Assembly (NCBI RefSeq): GCF_007859935.1
Contig: NZ_SJPO01000008.1
Span: 272,928 to 336,927 of the forward strand
From: Posidoniimonas polymericola
GTDB lineage: Bacteria > Planctomycetota > Planctomycetia > Pirellulales > Lacipirellulaceae
DNA: 64,000 nucleotides
Direction: 5' to 3'
The notes under the pieces were generated by a model that saw only the letters and a list, made by a program, of their open reading frames with translations, ran no database searches and was not told where the DNA came from. This document shows, piece by piece, positions 29,494-37,632 of the stretch (the first letter of the stretch is position 1; the number at the start of each line of letters is the position of its first letter). The translations under genes and the position numbers were made by a program.

Positions 29494-30948
29494 ATGGCGT
29501 CAGGGAGAGAAAACGGCCGCAACGGCAAGGGACGCGGCGCCCGCGACTCGCAGTCGAACGGGCTCGCCCAGGACTTCTTGGGCCGCACCCCGCCGCAGAG
29601 TCCCGAGGCGGAACGCGCCGTGCTGGGCAGCCTGCTGCTGCTCCCCGAGGTCTTCGACGACGTGGCCCTCTTGGTGTCGGCCGAGGACTTCAGTGGCGAC
29701 GCCAACGCGCGGCTGTACCGCCACATCCAGAACATGCACTCCGAGGGCGTGTCGATCGACGTCGTGCTGCTGGTGCAGCGTCTGAAGGACGCCGGCGAGT
29801 ACGAATCGATCGGCGGCGGCGCCTACCTGGCCGAGATCGGCGAGGCGGTGCCGACCGCCGCGCACGCCGAGTACTACGCCAAGATCGTCCGGGAGAAGTC
29901 GATCCTCCGCTCGCTGATCCACGCGGGCGCCGACATCCTGACCGACGCCTTCGACGCCGGCATGGACCCCCGCAGCGTGCTGAGCCGCGCGGAGGAACGG
30001 GTCTTCAGCATCCTCGAGGAGAAGGGGCAGGGTCAGGTCAACTCCATCCGCGACGTGCTGCAGGCGTCGCTCGCGCGGATGAACGACCGCATGCAGGAAG
30101 GCCACGACGCGGGCGGCGTCGAGTCCGGCTTCGACGACTTCGACGAGATGACCGGCGGCATGCACGGCTCGGAATTGATCATCCTCGCCGCCCGACCTTC
30201 GATGGGCAAAACAGCGTTGGCGATGAACATCGTTGAGCACGTGGCGGTCGACTGCGGCCAGCCCGTGCTGTTTGTCAGCCTCGAAATGTCGGCGATCGAG
30301 CTGGCCGACCGGCTGCTCTGCTCCCGCGCCCGGGTGAGTGGCCACCGCCTGCGGAACGGTCAGATCACGGGTGAGGAGAGCAGCAAGCTGATCCAGGTCG
30401 CCGGCGAGATCAGCTCGGCGCCGCTGTTCATCGACGACTCGCCGAGCCGCACGATGACCGAGATCTCGGCCGTGGCGCGGCGGATCAAGCGGCGCGACGG
30501 CCTCGGACTGATCGCCATCGACTACCTGCAGTTGATCGACCCGGACCAGCCGAGCGACCCGCGGCAGGAGCAGGTCGCCAAGATCGCCCGCCGCCTGAAG
30601 GGCCTGGCGCGCGAGCTCGACGTGCCGGTGCTGTGCCTCGGCCAGCTCAACCGGCAGGTAGAGAACTCTCGTGACAACAAGCCGCAGCTCAGCAACCTGC
30701 GTGAGTCCGGCGCCATCGAGCAGGACGCCGACGTCGTCATGTTTGTGCACCGCGAGGAGTACTACCAGACCAACGAGGAAGACCGCGAACGCTGCCGCGG
30801 CGAGGCGGAGCTGCTGATCCGCAAGCAGCGTAACGGCCCGGTCGGCGACGTGAAGCTCACCTGGCTGCACGACTACACCCGGTTCGTGAACGCGGCTCCG
30901 CAGCGGTACGACGACCTGCCGAGCTACGGCGGGGACGATTCGTTCTAG
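29494..30948 (+). CDS. dnaB: Replicative DNA helicase
   Basis: 484 residues, ATG at 29494. N-terminal hexamerisation domain from about residue 28 (PPQSPEAERAVLGSLLL). RecA-like helicase domain with Walker A ARPSMGKTALAMN, Walker B LGLIAIDYLQLI, and the arginine-finger region (NLRESGAIEQDADVVMFVHR). No intein. Standard length. It ends the ribosomal/replication cluster. Confidence 0.97.
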   Translation: MASGRENGRNGKGRGARDSQSNGLAQDFLGRTPPQSPEAERAVLGSLLLLPEVFDDVALLVSAEDFSGDANARLYRHIQNMHSEGVSIDVVLLVQRLKDAGEYESIGGGAYLAEIGEAVPTAAHAEYYAKIVREKSILRSLIHAGADILTDAFDAGMDPRSVLSRAEERVFSILEEKGQGQVNSIRDVLQASLARMNDRMQEGHDAGGVESGFDDFDEMTGGMHGSELIILAARPSMGKTALAMNIVEHVAVDCGQPVLFVSLEMSAIELADRLLCSRARVSGHRLRNGQITGEESSKLIQVAGEISSAPLFIDDSPSRTMTEISAVARRIKRRDGLGLIAIDYLQLIDPDQPSDPRQEQVAKIARRLKGLARELDVPVLCLGQLNRQVENSRDNKPQLSNLRESGAIEQDADVVMFVHREEYYQTNEEDRERCRGEAELLIRKQRNGPVGDVKLTWLHDYTRFVNAAPQRYDDLPSYGGDDSF

Positions 30949-31068
30949 CGGGGTGCGGCCGGCCGCCGGGCAGGACCGACGACTCGCTCCTTGGCCGCCG
31001 GCCTTCCAACGGCTACGCTGCAGGACTAGCCAGTCGGTTTTCCGCCCTCTCGCCCGGCCCGCGTTCGC

Positions 31069-33387
31069 ATGCCCGCCCGAATCCTGCGCCAACTCGCCAA
31101 TAAGCACTGGGTGATCGTGCTGCTGGCGTGGGTGGCGCTGGCGGTGTCGCTGCGGCTGGTTGCCCCCGACTGGGAGACCGTCGCCCACGAGGGCGACCTC
31201 GAGCACCTGCCGCGGACCGCCGCCAGCGTGGCGGCCGACGAGCTCCTGCGGGAAGCGTTCCCCGAGGAGTCGAGCCACAGCGAGGTCGTGCTGCTGTTCG
31301 ACCGCGACGGCGACCCGCTCACGGTCGCCGACCGCCAGTTCGCGCTCGACGTCGCTCTGCTGCTGGAAGGGGAGGGGGGCGAGCTGCCGATCGTTGGCGT
31401 CTGGCACGCCAAACGCCCGCTGGTGAGCCGCATGCTGCTCGCCCCCGGTGGCGCGGCCGAGATGGTGATCCTCCGCCTCAGCAACCCGCTGATGTCGGTC
31501 GACAATATCCGGGTGCTCAAGAGCATCGAAGACCAGATCGGCGCCCGCATGGTGAACGCCCCCGTGGGGCTTCGGTTCTCGCTTACGGGCTCGGCCGCCA
31601 TCGGCGCGGAGACGCTCGCCGCCGCCCGCGAGAGCCTGCAGGCGACCCACCAAGCGACGCTGCTGCTGGTGCTGGCCTGCCTGGTGCTGATCTACCGGGC
31701 GCCGCTGTTGGTGCTGGTGCCGCTGGCGACCATCGGCTTGTCGGTGTCGGTGGCGATGAGCCTGATCGTGCTGCTCGCCAACGTCCTCGGGCCGGGCGGC
31801 GCGCTGGACGTGGGGCTGAAGGTCTTCACGACCACGCGGGTGTTTGTCATTGTGATCCTGTTTGGCGCGGGGACCGACTACTGCCTGTTCCTGATCGCCC
31901 GCTACCGGGAAGAGCTCGGCCGCGGGGTGACGCCCCACCGGGCGCCCGGCATCGCACTGCGCAACGTGAGCGGCGCCCTGGCGGGCAGCGCGCTGACGAC
32001 GATCCTGGGCCTCGGGGTCATGGCGTTCGCGGAGTACGGCAAGTTCGCCTCGAGCGGGCCGATCATCGCGCTCTGCCTGGCGGTCGCGTTGGCGGCCTGC
32101 GTCAGCTTCGCGCCGTCGCTCCTGAGGGCGCTCGGCCCGCGGGTATTCTGGCCCGGCGGCGCGCCGACCGAGGACCCGGTCGACGACACGTGGGGCGTCT
32201 GGGCGACCGTGGCCGACACGGTCCTCGCCCGCCCGGCCGCCGTGCTGTTCGTCTGCGTCGCCGTGATGTCGCCGCTGGTGTGGTTCGGCTGGCACGCGCC
32301 GACCGAGCACAACCTGCTGGCGAGCCTGCCGCAGCAGAGCCGGTCGCTGGAGGGCGCGAAGCTCGTGGGCCGGTACTTCGGCGATGGCTGGCTCGCGCCC
32401 ATGAAGCTCGTCGTGCGGTTGCCGGGCGCCGACCTCAGCGTCCCCGACGCACGGTATGACGTCGCTCTGCTGCACAACGCGCTGTACGACCTGCCGGGCG
32501 TGCAGGACGTCCGCAGCCCCTACCTGCCGACCGGCGGGGACCCCAAGCAGCAGCGGCGGTTCTCGTTTGCGGCGCTGTACAGCTCCGCGGCGGCCGGCAG
32601 CCCGCTGTCGATCAACTCTTTCGTCTCCAGCGCGCGGGGCTACAGCGGCGAGGTGCTGCAGATGTCGCTGATCCTGGCGGGCGACCCGTTTGGCCAGGCG
32701 GGTCGCGACATGGTCCCGGCGATCCGGGAGTCGCTGCGGCAAATCAACAACCTCCCCAAGCTGCGCGGCGAGCCCAACCCGTGGCGCGACGCCGAGTTCC
32801 GCCTGGCCGGCGCCACGCCCGGCCTGGTCGACCTCGAGCGGGTCGCGGCGACCGATCAGCGGACGATCCAGCTCTACAGCGTGCTCGCCGTCCTGGCGGT
32901 GCTGCTCGTGCTGACCCGCCGCCCGCTGGCGTGCCTGTACTTGGTGGCGACCGTCCTGCTGAGCTACTGGGTCACCCTCGGCGCGACCGACCTGTTCTTC
33001 GGCTGGCTGTGGGGCCCGACCTACCACGGCCTCGACTGGAAGGCGCCGATCTTCCTGTTCGTGATCCTCGTCGCGGTGGGGCAGGACTACAACATCTACC
33101 TCACCACCCGCGTGCTGGAAGAGCAGCGGCGGCTCGGGCCGCGCGAGGGCCTCCGCCGGGCGATCATCCAGACCGGCGGCATCATCACCAGCTGCGGCGT
33201 GATCATGGCCGGCACGTTCGTGTCGATGATGGCGGGCAGCCTGCGGGGCATGATCGAGCTCGGCTTCGCGCTCTCGCTCGGCGTCGTGCTCGACACGTTC
33301 GTCGTGCGGACGCTGCTGGTGCCGTGCTACTTTTCCCTAGTTTTAAGTTGGCAGGAGCGGGGTTTTCGCGTGAAGGGAAAAGTTTGA
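31069..33387 (+). CDS. MMPL/RND-family membrane transporter
   Basis: 772 residues, ATG at 31069. Two homologous halves, each with a first transmembrane helix, a periplasmic domain and a five-helix bundle. The MmpL hallmark DY pairs occur in both bundles: GAGTDYCLFLIARYREEL and VGQDYNIYLTTRVLEEQRR. This fits proton-driven export of lipids or other hydrophobic compounds; the cargo cannot be read. It follows dnaB by 120 bp and may be transcribed on its own. Its stop overlaps the -35 element of the next gene's promoter candidate. Confidence 0.93.
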   Translation: MPARILRQLANKHWVIVLLAWVALAVSLRLVAPDWETVAHEGDLEHLPRTAASVAADELLREAFPEESSHSEVVLLFDRDGDPLTVADRQFALDVALLLEGEGGELPIVGVWHAKRPLVSRMLLAPGGAAEMVILRLSNPLMSVDNIRVLKSIEDQIGARMVNAPVGLRFSLTGSAAIGAETLAAARESLQATHQATLLLVLACLVLIYRAPLLVLVPLATIGLSVSVAMSLIVLLANVLGPGGALDVGLKVFTTTRVFVIVILFGAGTDYCLFLIARYREELGRGVTPHRAPGIALRNVSGALAGSALTTILGLGVMAFAEYGKFASSGPIIALCLAVALAACVSFAPSLLRALGPRVFWPGGAPTEDPVDDTWGVWATVADTVLARPAAVLFVCVAVMSPLVWFGWHAPTEHNLLASLPQQSRSLEGAKLVGRYFGDGWLAPMKLVVRLPGADLSVPDARYDVALLHNALYDLPGVQDVRSPYLPTGGDPKQQRRFSFAALYSSAAAGSPLSINSFVSSARGYSGEVLQMSLILAGDPFGQAGRDMVPAIRESLRQINNLPKLRGEPNPWRDAEFRLAGATPGLVDLERVAATDQRTIQLYSVLAVLAVLLVLTRRPLACLYLVATVLLSYWVTLGATDLFFGWLWGPTYHGLDWKAPIFLFVILVAVGQDYNIYLTTRVLEEQRRLGPREGLRRAIIQTGGIITSCGVIMAGTFVSMMAGSLRGMIELGFALSLGVVLDTFVVRTLLVPCYFSLVLSWQERGFRVKGKV

Positions 33388-33412
33388 ACCCGGCGCGCCA
33401 ATCGTCCATAAT
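33384..33412 (+). promoter_or_regulatory. Candidate sigma70 promoter for the TAT oxidoreductase
   Basis: TTGAAC (33384-33389) and CATAAT (33407-33412) are separated by exactly 17 bp, 70 bp before the start of the next gene. The -35 overlaps the stop codon of the MMPL gene. Confidence 0.45.
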
Positions 33413-33481
33413 CCTACTTCGGTAAGCGGCGCCCCTGGCTCGGCGACGCGGCGGTCACTTCTCTTTTTTTAAGGTCGATTG

Positions 33482-34894
33482 ATGAAGCACACGAACCTGG
33501 ACCGGCGGGGATTCATAAAGGCGGGCGCCCTCACGGCGGGGGCCGGCGGGCTGCTGTCCGGCGGTCTGCTGCCCGGCGTCGCGAGCGCCGAGGACACCCC
33601 CCCCGCGCCCAACGACAAGATCCGCTTCGGCTTCGTCGGCACCGGCGACCGATTCATGGGCATCTTCCGCGGCGCGTGCCAGTTCGGACCGGCCATCGCC
33701 CTGGCCGACGTCGACGCCGTGCACCGGGGCCGCGCCTACGAGGCGGTACGCGACCAGAACAACCGCAACGGGCACGGCGGCGACCTGCTGCACTTCGAAG
33801 ACTACCGCCGCGTGCTCGACCGTGACGACATCGACGCCGTGATGGTTGTCACGCCCGACCACTGGCACTCGAAGATCGTCATCGAGGCCATGCAGTCCGG
33901 CAAGGACGTCTACTGCGAGAAGCCCCTCACGCTGACCATCCGCGAGGGCCAGCAGATCCTCGAGACCATCGACAAGACCGGCCGCGTCCTGCAGGTCGGC
34001 ACCCAGCAGCGGACCGAGATGGGCCAGATGTTTGCCAAGGCCACGGCCCTGGTGCACCACGGCCGGGTCGGCAAGCTGCAGCACCTGACCTGCGCGATCG
34101 GCGGCTCGCTCCCCGCACGGCCGATCCCCGTGATCGACGTCCCCGCCCAGCTCAACTGGGAGAGGTGGCAGGGCCAGACCCCGCTGACCGACTTCCGCGC
34201 CGACGCGGCGTACGGCTCGGTGCCGTACAACCCCAACGGCCGCGCCCACTACACCTTCCGCTGGTTCTACGAGTACTCCGGCGGCAAGCTGACCGACTGG
34301 GGAGCCCACCACGTCGACATCGCGATGTGGGCCGCCCAGAAGAGCGGCGGCCCGGTCGGCCGGATCGAGATCGACCCGCTCGAGGTCAACCACCCCGTGC
34401 CGTTCAAGGACGGCTACCCCACCCAGGACGACCGCTTCAACTGCGCCACCAGCTTCAAGGTGCGGTGCACCTTCGAGGACGGCCTGGTGATGGACATCCG
34501 CGACCGCGCCGACGATCTTGGTTTCGACAACGGCATCCTGTTCGAGGGCGACAAGCAGCGGCTGTTCGTCAACCGCGGCAAGCTGACCGGCGCCCCGGTC
34601 GAGGAGCTCAAGGACAACCCGCTGCCGGACGACTACTTCGAGCAGCTCTACGGCCGCCCGGCGCCCAAGTCGCACATGGGCGACTTTGTCGACAGCATCC
34701 GCAGCCGCCGCCAGCCGATCTCCGACGCCGCCTCGCACCACCGGGCGCTGTCGGTCTGCCACGCGACCAACATCGCGATGCGGCTCGGCCGCAAGCTGGT
34801 CTACGACACCGACCGCGAGCAGTTCGTCGACGACCCCCAGGCCGACTCGTTCATCGCCCGCGAGCAGCGCGAAGGGTACGAGATCAACGTGTAG
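33482..34894 (+). CDS. TAT-exported Gfo/Idh/MocA oxidoreductase
   Basis: 470 residues from ATG 33482 (an in-frame TTG directly before it is also possible); AAGG lies upstream. The twin-arginine signal is DRRGFIKAGALTAGAGG, so the folded enzyme with its NAD(P) cofactor would be exported. The Rossmann fold reads IRFGFVGTGDRF; the family motif CEKPLTLTIREG follows in the active-site region, and WGAHHVDIAMW is the usual C-domain histidine motif. Probable role in sugar or sugar-derivative oxidation in the periplasm. The stop codon is followed after one base by the heptanucleotide array. Confidence 0.93.
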   Translation: MKHTNLDRRGFIKAGALTAGAGGLLSGGLLPGVASAEDTPPAPNDKIRFGFVGTGDRFMGIFRGACQFGPAIALADVDAVHRGRAYEAVRDQNNRNGHGGDLLHFEDYRRVLDRDDIDAVMVVTPDHWHSKIVIEAMQSGKDVYCEKPLTLTIREGQQILETIDKTGRVLQVGTQQRTEMGQMFAKATALVHHGRVGKLQHLTCAIGGSLPARPIPVIDVPAQLNWERWQGQTPLTDFRADAAYGSVPYNPNGRAHYTFRWFYEYSGGKLTDWGAHHVDIAMWAAQKSGGPVGRIEIDPLEVNHPVPFKDGYPTQDDRFNCATSFKVRCTFEDGLVMDIRDRADDLGFDNGILFEGDKQRLFVNRGKLTGAPVEELKDNPLPDDYFEQLYGRPAPKSHMGDFVDSIRSRRQPISDAASHHRALSVCHATNIAMRLGRKLVYDTDREQFVDDPQADSFIAREQREGYEINV

Positions 34895-34895
34895 C

Positions 34896-35049
34896 AGTGG
34901 TCAGTGGTCAGTGGTCAGTGGTCAGTGGTCAGTGGTCTGTGGTCTGTGGTCTGTGGTCTGTGGTCTGTTGGCTGTTGGCTGTTGGCTGTTGGCTGTTGGC
35001 TGTTGGCTGTTGGCTGTTGGCTGTTGGCTGTTGGCTGTTGGCTGTTGGC
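34896..35049. repeat. 22-copy heptanucleotide tandem array (three unit types)
   Basis: The array is continuous in 7-bp register: six AGTGGTC units (34896-34937), four TGTGGTC units (34938-34965), then twelve TGTTGGC units (34966-35049). Each type differs from the previous by one or two bases, so the array seems to have grown in three steps. It is not a CRISPR: there are no spacers. Confidence 0.95.
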
Positions 35050-35158
35050 AGCAATGCCGCGCAGCGGCGAGCACAATCCCTCTCCCCAAAGGGGGGAGAG
35101 GCTAGGAGAGGGGGCCAAGAAACAGTGGAGCGTAGCTCCTCCATCTCTTACTCCCCAC

Positions 35159-35207
35159 GCGACTTTTGTCCCCAATTCCGACCCGCAATTATAGGGACAA
35201 AAGTCGC
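35159..35207. repeat. GACTTTTGTCC hairpin (copy D)
   Basis: GCGACTTTTGTCCC (35159-35172) pairs perfectly over 14 bp with 35194-35207. Its loop shares AATTCCGAC, inverted, with copy C at 19615. Confidence 0.88.
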
Positions 35208-35286
35208 CGCCCACCGCACGCCCCGAGGCCCATTTCACCCTGCTATAGCAGCCTCGACGCGATTGGCCCCCATTCTTGAGTTCCGA

Positions 35287-35322
35287 CTTTTGTCCCTTTC
35301 TGCACGTCAGCAGGGACAAAAG
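35287..35322. repeat. GACTTTTGTCC hairpin (copy E)
   Basis: CTTTTGTCCCT (35287-35297) pairs with AGGGACAAAAG (35312-35322); GA precedes the left arm as in other copies, but the right arm ends AAAGCC, so the outer pairing has decayed. Confidence 0.8.
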
Positions 35323-35466
35323 CCTCCGGTCATCCCAGCCGCCGTTGGCTCCCGGCGTCTACCAACCAGCGCTACTATTGGACCGCGCTCAGTGGCCCGT
35401 CGCCACAAGAAAACGGCGGGGCGATCGATTTCTCGAATGCCACCCTAGAACGCTGCACTCGGCGGC

Positions 35467-36525
35467 TCACGTCTCCTCGCGCCGCCGCCGGTGGTCCTTC
35501 AGCACCGACTTGATGTACCGCCCCCGCTGCCGGTCCTGCTCGCGGCGCTCGACCAGCGTCCGTGCGTTGTGCGCCTGCTCAGCCAGCAGCTTCAGGTAGT
35601 TGGCGTACCGCCGCTGGTCGAGCTCGCCCGACTCCACCGCGGCGATTACCGCGCAGCCGGCGTCGCCCTCGTGGCGGCAGTTGCGGAACCGGCACCCTTC
35701 GGCGATCCGGACGACGTCCTCGAACACGCTCTCGACGCCCGCCACGCAGGCCGGCAGCTGCAGCTCGCGGATGCCTGGGTTGTCGACCAGCACGCCGCCG
35801 CCCGGCATGAGGTATAGCGAGCGGGCGGTGGTGGTGTGGCGGCCCTTGGCGTCGTCCTCGCGGATGGCGGCGGTCGCCAGGTCGCCCACGCCGAGCGCCA
35901 TCGCCAGCGTCGACTTCCCCACGCCCGAAGAGCCGAGCAGCGCGACCGTCTGCCCCGGCCCGCACCAGGTCCGCAGCACATTGGCCTGCTCCGGGTCGCG
36001 GGCGTCGAGGGTCTCGACGATGAGGCCGGGGCGGAGCCGCTCGACCTGCCGGCGCAAGTGGGCCGGATCGTTGGCTGGGTCCTCGCACAGGTCGGCCTTG
36101 GTCAGCACCACGACCGGCTCGGCGCCCGCCTCGATGGCGAGGGCCAGGTACCGCTCGGTCCGCGACAGGTTGAAGTCCGCGTTGCACGAGCTGACGATGA
36201 AGAGGGTGTCGATGTTGGCCGCGATGAGCTGCGGCCGCGCCTGCTCGCCGGCCGCCTTGCGGTAGAGCAGCGTCTGCCGCTCGAGCCGCTGCACCGCCCG
36301 GCCGTCGGCGGCGGTGACAATCAGCCAGTCGCCAACCGCGAGTTCCCCGGCCGCCTCAGCGAGCTGCGCTGGTGCCCGCCGATCGCCCGCCTCACCGAGC
36401 AGCAGCACCTGACTCCCGTAGTGCGCCGACACCCGCGCCACCACGAGCCCGTCTCCCACATCGGCGGGCAGCTGCCGCTCGAAGCAGGGCTTCCAACCAA
36501 TCGCAGTAAGTCGCTCGGTGTCCAT
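35467..36525 (-). CDS. rsgA: Ribosome small-subunit-dependent GTPase A
   Basis: 352 residues, ATG at 36525. Circularly permuted GTPase: G4 VVVLTKADL precedes G1 LLGSSGVGKST, and G3 is VDNPGIRELQL. An N-terminal OB fold precedes it. The C-terminal zinc site has the expected Cys/His pattern (CRFRNCRHEGDAGCAV). It helps mature the 30S subunit. The Arg-rich tail (DRQRGRYIKSVLKDHRRRREE) is typical. Single gene. Confidence 0.95.
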   Translation of the reverse strand: MDTERLTAIGWKPCFERQLPADVGDGLVVARVSAHYGSQVLLLGEAGDRRAPAQLAEAAGELAVGDWLIVTAADGRAVQRLERQTLLYRKAAGEQARPQLIAANIDTLFIVSSCNADFNLSRTERYLALAIEAGAEPVVVLTKADLCEDPANDPAHLRRQVERLRPGLIVETLDARDPEQANVLRTWCGPGQTVALLGSSGVGKSTLAMALGVGDLATAAIREDDAKGRHTTTARSLYLMPGGGVLVDNPGIRELQLPACVAGVESVFEDVVRIAEGCRFRNCRHEGDAGCAVIAAVESGELDQRRYANYLKLLAEQAHNARTLVERREQDRQRGRYIKSVLKDHRRRREET

Positions 36526-36629
36526 GACTCTGGGCCCTGTGGGTTCAGGGCCGTAGACACAGGAGCGCGGGAAGAGGTTCGCGGTGATCGACCGATCGAA
36601 TGCGGGAGGGGTCGCTCAGCCCGATGAGG

Positions 36630-36720
36630 CAGCCGGTGCCCTTGCCCTGAAGGGGCAATTTACAATAGCCCAGGGCATTGCCTTGGGGCATCGGCACCCG
36701 TAACAAACTTAAGCCTCAAG
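36630..36720. repeat. GCCCTGAAGGGGCAATTTACAA-type dispersed repeat
   Basis: The stretch starting with TTGCCCTGAAGGGGCAATTT and continuing through ATAGCCCAGGGCATTGCC contains nested short palindromes. I recall near-identical intergenic sequences as a dispersed repeat in planctomycete genomes; within this window it occurs once. The 294-bp gap between rsgA and the frameshifted gene has no other recognisable content. Confidence 0.4.
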
Positions 36721-36819
36721 GGCCGCGCTAACGCCTGTAATACGCCCGGTCGGGGCCAATTGTGAAAGAGGTGTTCTGCCCGCCTAGCGGCAGGCGTCCT
36801 GGGGTGGCATCACAGGTTA

Positions 36820-37505
36820 CTAACCGCTTCCTGGCTTGGAATCAACCTGCAATATGTGCGTAGCGAAACGGGCACCGATCGGAGGGAGCTCAAGTGGATA
36901 GTTCCCATAGCTTTCTGTTCGAACACTCGGGGAGCCGGTTAGGTGGACCAGATGAAGGGAGTTTAGTTCTTCTAGCAGGCTCATCAGCAGATCAGCAGCC
37001 ATTCCATTGGATTTGGCGTGAATACTCTCGAAGGTAAGGCGAACATTTTCCCGACCGAACCTGCAACTTTCGTGGACTCTTGCAATACTGACAACGCGCC
37101 CTAGTGTCTCCACAGCACCGATTGAAAGAGAATCAACGCAGCGAGCGAAATGATCTAACTCCGTGTAGCTCAATTTGTCGTCGTCCCCAGACTTCAACAA
37201 TATGTTCGCGATCAGTGCCGCCGCTGCTCTTAGCTTGGATTCTTGATGCGTGCGTGCGATTGTCAGGTAGCACGACTTGAACAGCTCGGAGAATTCGTCC
37301 TTGTTTACCGCTTCGGGGTCAATCCGTTTTCCCAAATCAGCGACACGTATCCGGAGTAGCTCCATAGCTCTCTCTCTCGAGAACGCTCAGTAGCCGTTGG
37401 AATGTAGTCGCCGATCAAGCTTGCGATAGAACCTCCGACTAGCGGAATTCCAGCGATACCGGCCTTGAGAATCGCGAGAGTATGGTCGCCAGAATTCTTT
37501 GTCAT
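36820..37505 (-). pseudogene. Frameshifted helical protein gene (GA-tract slippage)
   Basis: Two overlapping frames together give one ~228-residue protein. The 5' part starts at ATG 37505 (MTKNSGDHTLAILKAGIAGIPLVGGSIASL), and the 3' part continues from 37365 (MELLRIRVADLGKRI, then YLTIARTHQESKLRAAAALIANILL). The junction is an 11-nt GA tract (37368-37378); removing one GA unit joins ...RSRERAMELL... in frame. The GIPLVGG opening, charged helix and RTHQ-x-KL motif match a common family of unknown function. The gene is clearly AT-richer than its neighbours, suggesting transfer. It is either a pseudogene or a phase-variable gene; alternatively the 3' part starts on its own at the ATG after the tract. 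Confidence 0.7.
37368..37378. repeat. GA dinucleotide tract at the frameshift
   Basis: Minus-strand GAGAGAGAGAG (five and a half units) sits exactly where the two frames of the preceding feature meet. One unit fewer restores a continuous frame. It also resembles a Shine-Dalgarno sequence for the ATG three bases downstream. Confidence 0.8.
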
Positions 37506-37632
37506 CAGCTTCCAAGGACTGCGTGGGGGGGCGTTTCGACGTAAGTCATGCGAACCTGGCCTGGTAGCCGGGCCGTGTACATATTGGCAAACGGGAGCGC
37601 CGAGGCGGTTCCGGCTCGGACCGCCCGCCAGC

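Larger units (their letters stand above)
34895..35466. other. Gene-free repeat cluster between oxidoreductase and rsgA
   Basis: 572 bp with no gene. It holds, in order, the heptanucleotide array, a CTCTCCCC...GGGGAGAG palindrome (about 35080-35116), and two GACTTTTGTCC hairpins. Reading frames through the heptad array only encode low-complexity products. Confidence 0.7.

Noticed and set aside
29500..33027. A 1175-codon open frame on the minus strand
   Set aside because: It lies antisense to dnaB and the MMPL gene, both certain. Its product is a low-complexity Arg/Gly/His/Asp mixture, as expected from high-GC codon bias read backwards.
34896..35049. CRISPR array
   Set aside because: The repeats are contiguous 7-mers with no spacers, and there are no cas genes.
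35078..35116. Terminator after the TAT oxidoreductase (CTCTCCCC...GGGGAGAG)
   Set aside because: No T-tract follows, and the same words recur in an operon gap at 8343-8488, so it reads as a dispersed repeat.
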